DNA of 64,000 nucleotides from Neospora caninum Liverpool (Eukaryota > Apicomplexa > Conoidasida > Eucoccidiorida > Sarcocystidae): the NCBI RefSeq assembly GCF_000208865.1, contig NC_018394.1, positions 3,847,797 to 3,911,796 of the forward strand, read 5' to 3'. The notes beneath the pieces are model-generated. The model was given only the letters and a program-made list of their open reading frames with translations. It was not told where the DNA came from and searched no databases. A program made the position numbers and the translations under genes. Below are positions 30,638 to 42,964 of the stretch, one piece after another. The stretch's first letter is position 1. The number at the start of each line of letters is the position of its first letter.

Positions 30638-33600
30638 GTAACTTGGCCTTAAACGAGGGGGCACGGAGCGGTGGAGACACAGTACTGGAGCCATACGTAG
30701 GAACAACGAAAACGGTGCAAACCACGAGAGGGTAACGTGTTCTCCTATGTCGGGTTGCATCTTGTTGCAAGGTGAGCCGACAGTTATTTAGGCTTTAAAC
30801 AATTGGACCTTGAAAAGTGGCGATGCCGATGCCGAACGAAGAACAAGGCTACAACTGGCAAACGAAGTGGGCTATCAACACATCTTGGCTTTCGTCTTCC
30901 GCTTGGGTTGTTCGTGGCATAAGAGCGGAGAGCTTTCAACCCCTTACCATCGCCTGCTCTCCAGAATGTTACGGTAGATATTCATATCCAAGTGAAGAGG
31001 TCTTCATTGTTTTAGGTCAGAAGTGAAGCCCCCTTTTCCTGCAAGTGAGTGTGCGAGACCAAGCAAACCCTCACAGAGGACCTGAATCGCTCATAGTCGT
31101 CATTTGTTTGGTTGATGGCTGTACGAACTGTGGATGGACAGCATCAATGAGCCACTTGCCCGATGAGAAATTCAAATCATCTGGCTGCAGCACACTTCTG
31201 GCAACGGTCCGTGGAAGTTCTTCGCGTGGCGCCTTACACCATCAGGAAAATTCACAACATACTGTATGTGCACGCTGTTATCTATCACTCCTCAGGGTAG
31301 TGGTGACCAGCTAGTCGCTAGTTAACAGATAGGAGGGCACTCCTGTGTAGGATTACCACTTGATAGAGCTGCTGAGATGACGGATGTGTAGTATCACTCA
31401 CAGCACAGATCCTTTCTTGAAGTGTATGTCCCCAAGAACCCGCTCGTATACACGGGAGGGAACGGGGACCGACGAAGCAGCCCGGGACGGAGTCCTTGGT
31501 GTATCTTCAACGCGATAAGTGTGTTCGACAGTTTAGCGCTCGCGTATGTTCGTCCAAAGAGCTGTGCGACGCTAGTATGAATGCATCTCAGTCGGAACTC
31601 GTGTTCGTTCCTCCCACCCTGCCTTGTGCCAGGAAGTCATGCGTTTCGTATGTGGCCTAATGCTGCGGTGTACAGCTTCCATTCAAAAGAGTATCATCAA
31701 CTTTTCTTCGTTCAGTTGCAGCGTACTGTCCGTGGCTCTCCGAATTACGAAAAAAAGTCGGGATTCCAAGATAAAAGGAATCTTTAGACGGAAGAGGAGT
31801 CACCAGTTAGAAGCAGGAAAATGTGCCCCGATTTTCGCAACGACTTCAGAAACTCATCGTCGTGCGAGATGGTGGTGGCAGGACAAATGTTCCTTCGTAT
31901 ACAAAAGAAGAGACGTGGGCTGCGGCCTTTGACAAGCCTTTCTTGCACGATCATTCTAAGTAGTCTTCTGTACGTCTGGGAAATTTACAGACCTCATGTA
32001 GGTGGTTTGTCTTCAATATACTACTTCAGAAGCAGTCCTCCTTCAAGTGCTACGGTCGCTGTTGAATGTCCGCTGTATCGCACCCGAGAGCCTACTAGCG
32101 GCATTGGGTTATCTCGGTCAGTGACCAAGCACTGGCCCAAATGCAACTTCCCGAAGGCCCAATTAAGCCAACTGTTGAAGAGATGTCCGCGCAGTCACAA
32201 GATCTACCCTTTGTTCGGGTTGTTACCATCACAATCATCAACTTGCTAATGTGAAACACGATTAGCTGAGATAAATGCCTTACCTGGTGCAGGTCCATCT
32301 GCATTTGGAATCCTTTCTTCACCTGTCTGCTGCTTCTCCAGATTTCACCCCATAACCGCTGCATCTGCTGTATCCCTTATTGATGCCCCCACAAAAGGGC
32401 AAAAACTACGCCCGAAACTCAACGAATATCTCTTCACCTCACTACCCCCCCCCCCCCCATCTCTTTGTGAAGTATGTATCTGTCTCTAAGCACGGATGGG
32501 GAGGGGGTGCGAGGACTGTGGTCGCCCGATTCATTAGTGTGTGTCGAACGAACAGAACATCTGTGTATGGCCTCGGGTCACCGTTAGTCATTGCACACTG
32601 CAAATATGGCTTGTTTTGCAGAAATCCCTTTGGGAAATCATCGTTCTTCTACCCGAGCCTATGCCCTTTCTTCAGACTCCTTCCCGATGTCCGTCAGTTT
32701 TCGAGCACCTATGGTGGTCATCGGAATCGCCCGACGAGGCGGCAAGCCGGCCATCCTGCCGGGCCAGACAAGAATGAAGAGCCGTCTGATGTCCACGTCT
32801 TCTCCAAGCAGCAAAATGGCTAGGAACGTGTGCTTTTCCTGTCGTCGGAGGTTTCGACAAGTCTCTTCTCAATCGCTGTCAAAGCTCAGCTTCGACCGGG
32901 CACCTTACTGCCAGAGTCCACAATACTGGATCTCGCAAGCAGGATTGGGCGCCGCAAACTGCTCAGGGCATCTTGCTCGTCAAGCTGGTAACGCTCGACC
33001 GTGTCTGACAAGCGTTTTCCCCGATACCGTTCCTTGTGCAATAGGTACAAGTCAAAACTCAGCGTAACGTCTTCTTTTTGACCCGATGCTGGAGCGGCAT
33101 ACACGAGAGGTATCGTTTGAGCCATCGTATTCAGAACGAGTCACTACACTGCACGCCTATGCTTTTTCGTCTGAGACTCTCCTGTCTGCGTCGCTGTCGG
33201 CGCAAGACAAAGTCTCAACGCTCGACGACGCGCTGCTCTAAGACACGATCCGGCGGTCGCCCGGCATCCTATACGTTCTATCCCTCCCTAGTTTCGTGCA
33301 AGTTTTGGGGACTCAAGCTAATTTCTCTCCTCAAGTTTGCGGCAGCGTGCCCTGTTTATGCAATATGCTGCTTCAGTCTTTTCTGGCCCTCGCGGTGTTC
33401 CTTCAGTGACACGTCGTCCCCCAGGGCACTCACCTCAACGCTAGCATGTGCTGTGTCGGGCCGCAATGTTTCCTATTCTCGCACGTGTCCAGTCATTGCT
33501 GCCGAAAGTGTGTACAGCATCACTGTCGTTTCTTCCTCGGGTGCATCCTGACTTCCCCCAGCTATCCTTTTTTCGTAGAGAACGCAGTGGGTACCACATA

Positions 33601-33843
33601 CAACGAGCGTGTATTATGTCGCTGCTTCTGGGAAGCTGTCTATAAAACAAAACAAGCCGGAAACCCGGCATTTTATCCGGTCGGGGGACCCAGCAGGAGT
33701 CACACATCGGATCGATAGTCAGGATCTTTTACCGTGGGGAGGTATTCTGTCTTTGGCGTTATACATCCTTAAGAGTTTGCGTTTCAATCGCTTTTCTTCA
33801 TGATGCCGACACCAGGCGGCAGTAGATAAAAAGTACCCACAGA
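30638..33843. other. 3.2-kb stretch without a recognisable gene
   Basis: Downstream of the secreted-protein gene and upstream of the membrane-protein gene. Frames are short, stop-rich in both strands and lack the GC-rich third-base bias of the real genes nearby. It probably holds the 3' untranslated region of the first gene and the promoter and 5' untranslated region of the second. A C14 homopolymer lies at 32445-32458. Confidence 0.5.
32445..32458. repeat. Poly-C tract
   Basis: Fourteen consecutive C residues in the intergenic region; a likely length-variable site. Confidence 0.9.
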
Positions 33844-34626
33844 ATGGCGGCCTCCGGTTCGGCAGGGGGGGAGCCAGAGGGAAATCTGCCGCATCCCCCC
33901 CAAGCAGTCCTTGCTCCGCCTTACCGAGTGACGGCCAGTCGTAGCATACAAGCAGAACATCTGCTGGACTGCATTCCCGATGGGTACTCGCGCTTGTCTC
34001 GGGCTTCGTCTGTCCACTTTCAGGAAGGAAACGACAGGGTGCTCGGATTCTTACCATGCTACCAACAGGATCATCGGACACCTATCATTACCCTCTTCGT
34101 ATGTTGGCTTCTGCAAGTGACTCTTGCGGCGATTTGTATGGTTGCAGTGTTGGTACTGGTTCTTTTTCGGACTAGACCTGAAAGGGACGTTCTAATCAGA
34201 CGATCGTCCCAGGCTGTCGGGCTCATCTTCCTCGCGTTGCTGCTTCTGCTTTGCGTCATCCCCACCTCCTTATGCGGATACATTAGTTTGCGTTATGCAG
34301 AGCCGCGGCGGCTCCGTGCCTGCATAGGCATGCAAGTGACACAACTCATTGTTGCTGCGTCTCTTGCTGGGTTCCTAGTCTATCTGCTTCCACCAAAGAA
34401 ACAAATCAATCTCCCATTGGAATACCTTATCGCGTCCACCGCAAACCTCCTGTTGGCTGTTGTTATCACTGTAGCACTGCACTACTGCAATGTCCTCGCT
34501 CAGGCGTATCGATCGTTTCTCGACCGACTCGCTGATACGGTTCTCGCCGCTCCAACGGGATATAACACCTTTGAACCGCCTGAAGGGTACGACACTGGGA
34601 TTATCACCTCCCCTGCGCGAGAGTGA
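33844..34626 (+). CDS. Unknown four-pass membrane protein, 260 residues
   Basis: A complete single-exon frame from ATG 33844 (context agaATGG) to TGA 34624-34626. About 80 hydrophilic residues rich in Gly, Pro and Ser lead into four hydrophobic segments at about 81-108, 124-147, 160-182 and 192-215, with short basic loops (RTRPERDVLIRR, RYAEPRRLR, PPKKQ). The last 35 residues are hydrophilic and contain YNTFEPPEGYDTG. With no cleavable signal peptide and a soluble head and tail, the even number of passes puts both ends on the same side of the membrane. The positive loops suggest a cytosolic side for residues 109-123. I recognise no family; a tetraspan-like or small transporter-like role cannot be assigned from the sequence. 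Confidence 0.7.
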   Translation: MAASGSAGGEPEGNLPHPPQAVLAPPYRVTASRSIQAEHLLDCIPDGYSRLSRASSVHFQEGNDRVLGFLPCYQQDHRTPIITLFVCWLLQVTLAAICMVAVLVLVLFRTRPERDVLIRRSSQAVGLIFLALLLLLCVIPTSLCGYISLRYAEPRRLRACIGMQVTQLIVAASLAGFLVYLLPPKKQINLPLEYLIASTANLLLAVVITVALHYCNVLAQAYRSFLDRLADTVLAAPTGYNTFEPPEGYDTGIITSPARE

Positions 34627-35832
34627 ACATCGTTGAAACGCGTTTGTGTCAATGAGTTTGAAGGAAAGACAGAAGTGGTTGCGGCGCAACTCATTGCCTA
34701 GGCCTAGAGCAGGCTAATTACCCATTCGAGAACTACTCATAGGTGACTCTGCGGTGATACCTCTCCTCCAACAGCAAGTGCCGAGATGCTTACTCGCACT
34801 CAAAACTGGATTTTCCGAAGCCGAGGTATTTGACAGAACCAACAAAAAGCTATATGATAGGGTGGTCACTTGTGTCGCTGCACGCGGATGATCATCGTGA
34901 GGGGATAAGAACTTCTGTGTGCAGTGTCGTGCGGCGCTTTGAGAGAGGTGGCGCCACGGTCCTAAACGAACGCATCACTGGCACTCGTGCTCTCACCTCC
35001 GAGGTGAAGCTTGTGTGCATGCCTGCCGGAAGCAAGCGGACATACAGTGCTAATCACATTCTCGTTTGAATGCTTCCTCATGTTTCTAACGGTTTAGTAA
35101 GTTAGATGCAATGGTGGCAAGCGAGTAAGGTCTCGTTTCTGTGGAAAGTGGTTGTATAACGACGTGTATGACGCATCAACGACGAAATGATTCTCATGTG
35201 TGCTGCTTTGGGGATAGGATCCCAAGTCGTGAAGCCATGAGCCAGTTCATCTACCGTACCACTCGCAGTTTATGTAAGAGGACCTAAGTACAGTGTGTTA
35301 TCAGGTATCTCCAGCAAGCATGCGCGACCGATGCCGGTGCCCGTTTATATGAGGGGACGAAAAGGGAATGGGAAGATGCTTCTAAACCACACTCGTTCCG
35401 CTTCGGTAACTTGCACAAAAAAGTCGCGTGTCCACCCCGCTGGTGAACCACCCGCGACAGGAAGCATCAGCAGGTCTCGGGCAGTGTTCAGCCAGCTCGC
35501 CGTAGGCGGCCGCAGCACTGCCTCAGTGCTGCGACTCCCCGTGGAGTCGGGTTACTTTTTCGTCCAATCACGTATTCAAAAGACGGCGAGTCACCGCGAT
35601 AGGGACGAACGTCTAGGTCGGCAAACACTTCAGTATCAGCCGGCATGGCAAACTGGTTTCCCTTGAAAAGCAACATGGACAAGTTCAATGTAGTGATGTC
35701 GTCTGCTCACACACTCATGGCAAAAACCAGCAACATCATGTTTCTGCCTCGCGTGTTATGCCCCTCGAAAAACTAGAGGAGACCCTGAGTCAATGACGCA
35801 ACCGAGGCGGTACTTCATGGACAAACTTTCCT
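34627..35832. other. Convergent intergenic region, no gene seen
   Basis: Between the stop of the plus-strand membrane protein and the stop of the minus-strand helical-repeat protein. Only short frames are present. It probably consists of the two 3' untranslated regions. Confidence 0.5.
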
Positions 35833-38800
35833 TTAGGACTGGCTCGTGCTGTAAGGCAAATCCACAATTGCAGTGACCACAAACGGGCCAATCACTGGAA
35901 ACGAATAAACTACAGGACAGCTTGCCGGACGAGCACAATTGAAACGAGTGGCAGCCGCGTTGAGCCCGTCCGGACAGCACGGTGGTATTTCGTCGAGTTC
36001 GCATGGAAAGCGTCTACAATATGACAGAGCACTCAAACGCTCCAGTTCGGCCTCCACAAGCAGACGTAGAGTGTCACCAATGCGCTCACCACCGGGTTCC
36101 TGCATTACATCCCCCGAGTTCATGGTGTCCATCTCGTCCCTCAATTTAAGATTTCGGCCTTCTTTCAGGATGAAATCGTTAACCCTGGCTTGCCACATTT
36201 CACTGGCAACGGCGCACAGTGCCGCTTGAACTTCACCAGTAATGCTTTTCTGAGAATATGCCTCAAGTGCAGCCTGGTTGCCTGTGGGTATCCTGAGAAC
36301 TGGCACATTGCAACTGAAACTTTGTAACAAGCAGTCTGTCACAGCAGAAGAGAAGGCGATATTCCACACTTTGTGGCACCGGCTGGCCTTCACAGGGGCA
36401 AGCCAACGTCCCTTGGATGTCTCCACGAATCGGCGCAGCGTCTCCAGTGCGCTTGTTACTGTAGTCGCGCCGGGTGAGTCTTCCCCTGTTAAATTTCTTT
36501 CAGCGCTCGGTATGAAGCTCTCCAAAGGGAATGTTCCTGGTCTGTAGGACCGTTCAGCACTGTCCACATTAGCCACAAGCAAAAACCATCCAAGAATTAC
36601 TTTGCTTACAGACCTATGGAAGCCTTTGTCAATGCTCTGATTGCAAGAGTCGGAAGCTAATTCATCTTCGTTTAGATGGCACGCTCCAAACCCAACACCT
36701 TCCGAAGACCGCGTCTCTGCAGGCGTACCATGATCTTCATCACTCCAGCATTCCCCCAGGTCAATAATTGCGTCGCTGGCATCTGCATGCCGTTCCCGGC
36801 AGTCGGAGGAATCAGGCAAGGGTACATGGTGACATACACTGAAGTCGGTTTCTTGCTGAACTTGTGCAATCGCCCTAGCCTGAGGATACACCAAACCGCT
36901 GATCAACGCCTTCCACATTGAGCGTTCTCCTGCAGTGTGGGCAGCGGGATTGCAGCAGCTGAGCAGCGCAATTGCTACGGAGAGCGTCTGGCCCTGGCTC
37001 ATGAGTGGGACGGTTGATGAGACTGCCAAGATCAGACGGTCCATCAGAGAACCGCTTACGTCTCTCAGTTCGGTTGCAGCGGTCACGAGCGTCTTAGCGC
37101 CCGCCGCGCCCCACTTGGACAGTCGGTCTTCTTTTAACCCGTCAATGGTATCAAGGATGCTGCGGACAATGAATGGTGCGATATCCAGTGCCACGGCGAT
37201 GCCGTTGCTAGAAAAGACGTAAACCACGTGTAAGGCGGCAAGTTTCTCGTCTAGCTCCAGATCGGGAAGACGCCTCGAAATCTCCACAAGAATCTCTTGA
37301 GTAGTATTCTCCTCGGATGCGTGCAGAGTCACGAACGCAGAGGCAAGTTGAATGAAGGTTCGATTTTCTAGTTTGTAAAGCCGGTTTGTCACGCGGGGTG
37401 CAATTTCTTGTACCAAAGTTTTGGCGGGGCTTTGCAGCTGTGGCGCTAAAGCAACGAGACGCTGCAACGCGGTTGCAAGTGCAGCCAACTCTCTGATACC
37501 ACACCCGTGTGCGCGGAAGCGGCTCCGTATCTGTAAGAAAAGATTCTCTGCATCGGAATGCCCAAGTTTAGAATGAAGCCGAATTAGTGCTTTCGTCGTG
37601 ATTAATACATCTGTGTCATTCATCGAGGACAGCAGCTTCGACGCATGAGTTACAATGGCGCTCCTCAGCGACTTTGGGTGTGGCAGTCTTGTTAACGCGT
37701 TCAAAGTGAGCGATACTTCTCGCGGTCCAAGATCATGGTACAGCCTGAAATCTGAATTGGCTTGAGGCATTCCGATGCTTCTCGATTGCCCCCTGTGACG
37801 CCCGCTAGAAGCGTCTTCTCCGGCAGCGCTCGGTCTTGCTCGGCTCTCTGATTCAGAATTGCCAGAGCATCTAGGCTGTGTAGCACCACGATACTGGGAG
37901 CTTTGAGTTTCCGCTTCGTGGCGTGACCCAGTTTCGAAACCATCCTTTGAGGCAACTCTCCTGCCTGCAGCGTCTCCTGCTGCGTTGGCCTTAACACCAC
38001 CAGTGCGCTTCTTCCCCTTTACTGCAGATCTGGTCTCTTCCAAATGTGTCAGAAGAGCACACGCAAGATGTGGGTTATCGAACTGCGCTTTCTGTATGCA
38101 ATTCAGCAAGACTGCAACGGCGCCGGCATCCAACTCGGTAATCTTTGGAGGCAATCGCGGAAACCCTGGTTGATACTCTTTGCCGATGTACGCTCCCTCT
38201 CGAAGCAACTCGTCCGTGATGGCGCGGTACACGGAAACGTCGTGAATGTCGAGTTTGGAGTACGCAGCAAAAAGCGTGACAAGCTGAAGCGCTGATGCCT
38301 GAGAGAGAACAGCAGGTATGTTGTCCGCAAGGGCGGCATACAGCTCGAGATCCTTTACCCCAAGTTTCGCAAAGGCGTTTGCGACGAGCGCGATGTCCTG
38401 CGCGTTCATTCGTTTCACCAACGCAGTGCTCGCATGTCCTTCGTGATCACCTGGGTTTACTCCTTCCCGTTCAACTTTGCCGGCAAGTCCATCTGTATGT
38501 TCGCCCCCGATGTTACTAGAGTTCTCGCCTACACATGCAACAAGCTTTTCTCCTCGTGCAGGATTCGAGACTTGTAGCGGGTGTGGAACCGAAGAGAATG
38601 ACATCGTTGCCGTGCAATACGGCTCTTCATTCTTGCCGTACCGTCCCTGTTGGGGTAGAATCGATTCTGTGGAAGGCGCCCGCAGGGTGTCGGGGCCTGA
38701 AACTGTGAAAATGCTGTCGTGTGCATTCCCCTCAAAGCCTCTACCTGCGGGCGTCCTGATTCCCGGCTCAGTCATCTCCACATCCTTAAGCACGATTCCT

Positions 38801-39975
38801 GAGCGTTGCGGCACTTGACACCGGAGGGATAGGACAGTCCCTGCATGGACATCACTCGAAAGATCCTCGAGCCTTTCTTCACCGCATTGCACCGGTTCTT
38901 TGTTTATCCCGCCAGCACCCAACGGCTCTTTTGCCGATTCCGGAGAAAAAGGGGAATTGGTACCGGCCCCAGTAGGCGGAGTGTCTGCGCATGCTGGAAG
39001 GCGACATGCGATCCCTTCGTTTGAAAAGGTACCATAGGTGGTGTGTGCCTTCTGGCCGTAACACTTTCCAGACACAGACATTTCACCTCTCTTAAGCTTG
39101 GCATTAAGAGCCGACGGTACAAGGAAGTCTTCAACACCGTCTTCCCTCCGAAATGCGTTTCCTGTATCGCGCAAGCCTCGTGCAGCAGGACCGCCTTCAG
39201 AGCTCGAACCTGCTTCCGGCTCTGACACGTTGGGGGAGTGTCCCCACACAGGTAACGCTGCCTTCTTTGGCGTTGTGGTAGCAGGCGTCCCCTCGTCGCC
39301 ACATGAGGTACCAGGCTTCTTCGGTGACGCGTTCCCCCGGGACAGAGAATCTTCCGCCTCCACAGGAGAGAGGTCAAACCCGTCAGTGTTGCTCCCTTGG
39401 AGACGCTGAGTTTTCTGCTGTTGAGCTGTGCTGTTGCCTAGAACAATGAGATCTGCAGCCTCTCGAAGAAGCCTTCGATTGACTACACCAACATTAGCGA
39501 ACGCATTTAGGATCAACGCCAAGCCTTTCGCGTCAACAAGGGGCAGCAGTGGAAGGAGGCTCTTTCCGACAGAGCGCCAGAAAGGCTTGTAGACAAACTT
39601 CTTTTTTGCAAATAAACCCAGAAGTGTCGCGGCATCTCCAGCGGACACTTCGCCGCGAGCAAGACCCTCCTGGACCTTTTCAGCCGCCTGGTACATGTCA
39701 ACAAGGCTATTTCTCTGGACACAAGCCCTCCTCGCCTCTCGAACAAGAGTTGACCGTACTGGGGGGAGCTGCTGCTGCCCGCGTCCGCCCGTATCCGCCT
39801 GCAGTCCTTTGCCATTGTCGTTTCCTTCGATTCTGACTGTTGATACGAAGTGACCGACATGGAGGAAGCTGTTAGGGGTTAGACAGGGGCGGCGGTTCTG
39901 CGTACGAGCGACCCAGAGGCAGCGACTCTCCGTAATTCCCGCACATAGTAGTGTGGACGGCAGCTGAGCCCGCAT
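35833..39975 (-). CDS. Large helical-repeat protein, likely mitochondrial RNA-binding (HPR/OPR-like)
   Basis: A single open frame of 1380 residues from ATG 39973-39975. The N terminus is Arg/Ser/Thr-rich and almost free of acidic residues for 45 positions (MRAQLPSTLLCAG.. TQNRRP), as in mitochondrial targeting peptides. Helical-repeat signatures recur: LILNAFANVGV (about 165), DIALVANAFAKLGVKDLELY (527-546) with LVTLFAAYSKLDIHD, then a long block at about 746-1005 with VSLTLNALTRLPHP, VLITTKALIRLH, LAALATALQRL, LASAFVTLHAS and LSVAIALLSC. Repeats of the form xLxxAFAxLxxxD with about 37-38 residue spacing are typical of heptatricopeptide/octotricopeptide proteins, which in apicomplexans and algae bind organellar RNA. 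No C-terminal RAP domain is visible. Residues about 190-500 and 655-735 are low-complexity and probably disordered. The last 300 residues include MWQARVNDFIL and EAELERLSALSYC helices. The fold is inferred from pattern; an RNA role is inferred from the family. Confidence 0.7.
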   Translation of the reverse strand: MRAQLPSTLLCAGITESRCLWVARTQNRRPCLTPNSFLHVGHFVSTVRIEGNDNGKGLQADTGGRGQQQLPPVRSTLVREARRACVQRNSLVDMYQAAEKVQEGLARGEVSAGDAATLLGLFAKKKFVYKPFWRSVGKSLLPLLPLVDAKGLALILNAFANVGVVNRRLLREAADLIVLGNSTAQQQKTQRLQGSNTDGFDLSPVEAEDSLSRGNASPKKPGTSCGDEGTPATTTPKKAALPVWGHSPNVSEPEAGSSSEGGPAARGLRDTGNAFRREDGVEDFLVPSALNAKLKRGEMSVSGKCYGQKAHTTYGTFSNEGIACRLPACADTPPTGAGTNSPFSPESAKEPLGAGGINKEPVQCGEERLEDLSSDVHAGTVLSLRCQVPQRSGIVLKDVEMTEPGIRTPAGRGFEGNAHDSIFTVSGPDTLRAPSTESILPQQGRYGKNEEPYCTATMSFSSVPHPLQVSNPARGEKLVACVGENSSNIGGEHTDGLAGKVEREGVNPGDHEGHASTALVKRMNAQDIALVANAFAKLGVKDLELYAALADNIPAVLSQASALQLVTLFAAYSKLDIHDVSVYRAITDELLREGAYIGKEYQPGFPRLPPKITELDAGAVAVLLNCIQKAQFDNPHLACALLTHLEETRSAVKGKKRTGGVKANAAGDAAGRRVASKDGFETGSRHEAETQSSQYRGATQPRCSGNSESESRARPSAAGEDASSGRHRGQSRSIGMPQANSDFRLYHDLGPREVSLTLNALTRLPHPKSLRSAIVTHASKLLSSMNDTDVLITTKALIRLHSKLGHSDAENLFLQIRSRFRAHGCGIRELAALATALQRLVALAPQLQSPAKTLVQEIAPRVTNRLYKLENRTFIQLASAFVTLHASEENTTQEILVEISRRLPDLELDEKLAALHVVYVFSSNGIAVALDIAPFIVRSILDTIDGLKEDRLSKWGAAGAKTLVTAATELRDVSGSLMDRLILAVSSTVPLMSQGQTLSVAIALLSCCNPAAHTAGERSMWKALISGLVYPQARAIAQVQQETDFSVCHHVPLPDSSDCRERHADASDAIIDLGECWSDEDHGTPAETRSSEGVGFGACHLNEDELASDSCNQSIDKGFHRSVSKVILGWFLLVANVDSAERSYRPGTFPLESFIPSAERNLTGEDSPGATTVTSALETLRRFVETSKGRWLAPVKASRCHKVWNIAFSSAVTDCLLQSFSCNVPVLRIPTGNQAALEAYSQKSITGEVQAALCAVASEMWQARVNDFILKEGRNLKLRDEMDTMNSGDVMQEPGGERIGDTLRLLVEAELERLSALSYCRRFPCELDEIPPCCPDGLNAAATRFNCARPASCPVVYSFPVIGPFVVTAIVDLPYSTSQS

Positions 39976-42964
39976 GAGGCACCACTCGGAAGGAGACAGG
40001 ACCCGGGATGTCTGGGAGGCGCGGCTTGAGCTCCAGCGAAAAGAATGAAGAAGTTACAATAAACTCCCAGATCAAAGGCGGCAAGGCAATCAGTGGGGGG
40101 CACGAGAGAGCGAAGCCGAATCCAGAGAAGATTTTTCAAATCGATGCTAGATATTAAGCGGGGATCCAGGGGACCTGAACGGGAATGTTCGTTTCCCTGC
40201 CCTGATGCACCCAAGGACTGTCTACCGGACTTCGAAAGGAAAACACATTACAGTAGCCATCGTAACGTATCACGGAACGGACTTGAGATTGACGCTTCTC
40301 TTGTATGAACGAGCGAAACGAAGTATTGCCTGCATCTCGCTTCTTGCTTGAGAGCGAGCGTACAGTGCGGGGGCCAGCGAAAAACAACGCCCCCGTAAGT
40401 TGGGAAGGGCAGAATTACAAACGGGGGAACTGTCCAGTAAAGGTGTAAATCTGAGCGTTCGAAAGTCTACCATATCTGTTGCAGTAGTTGCCCCTGTGAG
40501 GCAACGGCGAAGCCGGTTCCCTGGAAGCAGTCCCTGCATATAGGCTATACGGAGGGTGCCATCCGATGAGGTGAAAAGTCAGATTGCGTCAAGAATCGGT
40601 TATACGCTGAGCCTGCAACTCCACCGAACGATCACGTGGACCTCACACGTGGAAGGGGGGGGGATCCGCTCTTTTCCGAGCTTCTGTGCGCCACCGCCTC
40701 CCCAGTCCCGTCCACTGAATCGGGCAAACTGAGAATACGGAGCAGAAGTACCTGCGGCAAAGGGAAAACTTAAAGTGTAAGGGGCAAACTGGAATAAAAG
40801 CCAGATGCCTCTCATAAACATGTCCGGGCGGTCTTGCCCGCTTCCCCACGCACTGTCCCGATTGAGTTGCAAAATGCCGCAAGTGACCATCTCCCTTTTG
40901 CGGCTCTGTACACAGAACCCATCAGAGTACTACAGGCACGGGGAAAACAGAAATAGGGGGAGACGAAATCTTGCACTCCAAGCGCTGGGGGATCGGTTTC
41001 CCAGTCGCGCACTCGCACTGTGTTCACGAGAGAGACCTGTGTAGGTAGATCTGCATGGACTCCATGGTCCCCGCCAGAGAGTTTTTCCTGGGGGAAAAAA
41101 CGGTCTGCGGATGCGCGCTCGACACAAACTCGAAACCAAGCCACCAGGCGAGTCAAAAAACACAGAGGGACTCGGGGACACTCGAAGGCTCGAGAGATTC
41201 GCCCGAGTTGAGCCCTTTACAGGTCTCCCTCACCTGTCTGCGGCATCATGTGCGGTTTCACTCCCGGGCACTCGCTCGTGCGCTAGTCAAGCTGTTGCAC
41301 GACCCGCGGCCATCACGTTCCGGGACCTTGGTCGTTTTCTCCTGCGTGTTTGATCCGCTTTTGCTGCACCTGAAAGAAGAAGAAACACAAAACAGGAGGG
41401 AATCCGTTACTGCGAGACTCTAGCTTTATTCGGTGGTCAAGCGCTCATCTCATGTACAAACCTCAGTTGTCCGCTGTGTGCTTTGCATCGTACTCGTGGA
41501 GTCTAAAAAGGGGCGGGGACCGACTTCGTCGGACTCCGTTTGGGTTCGGAGAAACAGAGCTTCCGACTTTGTTTTTAGTGAGAACGAGGGGATTTCAAAA
41601 CCCGTGGCAAGATCCCTGTGTTTTGTGGTTCATCCGTAGCGCTCCTCTGTACCGGCACGGGGGAAGCAGCATCTCCGGCTCTTCGGTTTGACCGTGAACT
41701 GCGTGTGGCGATCCAACGCCCCGACCCACATCCTTAGTCGCTTGCAGTTTGTCCTTGTTTCCGTCTTTCATTTGTAAACTCCACGCATATTTCTCTCCCT
41801 TGGAAGCAAGGCGGTCCACAGAGCCCGACTCTGTCGCCGCTCGCTCCTGGCTCTGCTCGCGACAGTCCCAGCGGTGGGTCACCCGCTGGCGGATCGGTAT
41901 CATTAACGCGACAAGTTTGCTACCACTTCTGCTGGAAAGCCGAAACACTCCTTCATCTCGATATAGTGTATTTCCTCTCCGACGTGAAATTGCATAGCGG
42001 CATTTGAAGATTTGTTCCCTGGCACCCCAGAGTACCCCGCTGCTCGTCGACGTGCTGCTCTCGATTACAAGCTAGCCGGTGTTTTTCAAGAAACATTGTT
42101 ACTATCTTCAAAGGCTTTGTCGGACAGCTGTTCGTGCACTGTTCAGGCAGTTCAACTTGCGTTCCCGAAACATCTTTTTAGCTTCGCCCCACGAGTTTGT
42201 CCTACGCTCACTGGTGGATCATTTCTCTGCCACTTGAGTTCGCCAGGCTTACCAGTCTCGCTATCGGTCACGCATTTCCGGGCAACTGGAAATTTTCAAA
42301 TTCAGCGCTTGTGCCTCTCTCCCCGTGTAAGTATACTGCCAGTCTATTTCTTCTGTATTCACGTCTTCACACATGTGCTGCCCCACTGTGTTGTGTCCAA
42401 CGCTGGTTCAGCAACTTGGCTGGGCAAGCGCTCCATATCATAAAAGAGCCCCTGAAAGCATGTTTTTGCTCACTTTTCCGTTGAAAAACGAACTGCTGAT
42501 GTCTTTAACAAACAGTTGAAGTTGTTCCACTCTTCTGTCAAATTGCAATGTTGAAAAAGGAGTCTTCCAGGAGGCGACCCTCACGAGCGCTTTTCCTCTC
42601 GGTTTGTCGGAACAAAGAGAGTCCTACTTCTCCCTCTGGATAGGGGCAGTTTCTACCACTCGAAAGCCAGTCCTGGAAATCGTGTCTCTTTTCTCATTTC
42701 GGGTGAAAGATTTGGTGTCAAGTCGTCTTATTCTTGAGCATGTTTCATGGAGCATGTGACGGCGTCACTGCGTCGGTCACTGCCGTCATCACGGGCACGG
42801 CGACCCTTTGTACCCTCGTGATCATACACGTGTTCTTCGTTTTATTTCCCTGAACATAACTTTTTTTCTTAACCCGCTTGGGCCTCGTGTATTTTTGTGG
42901 AACGCTAATCGCCCGTTGCAACCTCTAACGGAAGTTTTTTCACCCTCTTTTGAACCCCGAGTCC
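39976..42964. promoter_or_regulatory. Divergent intergenic region, likely two promoters
   Basis: A 3-kb gap between the starts of the minus-strand helical-repeat gene (39975) and the plus-strand tandem-repeat gene (42965). Short frames only. A pyrimidine-rich stretch (about 42480-42960) precedes the plus-strand start, as expected for a promoter and 5' leader. No specific element can be proven. Confidence 0.3.

Noticed and set aside
35833..36300. RAP domain at the C terminus of the helical-repeat protein
   Set aside because: The last 150 residues lack the hydrophobic-acidic-Asp-Gly core expected of RAP.
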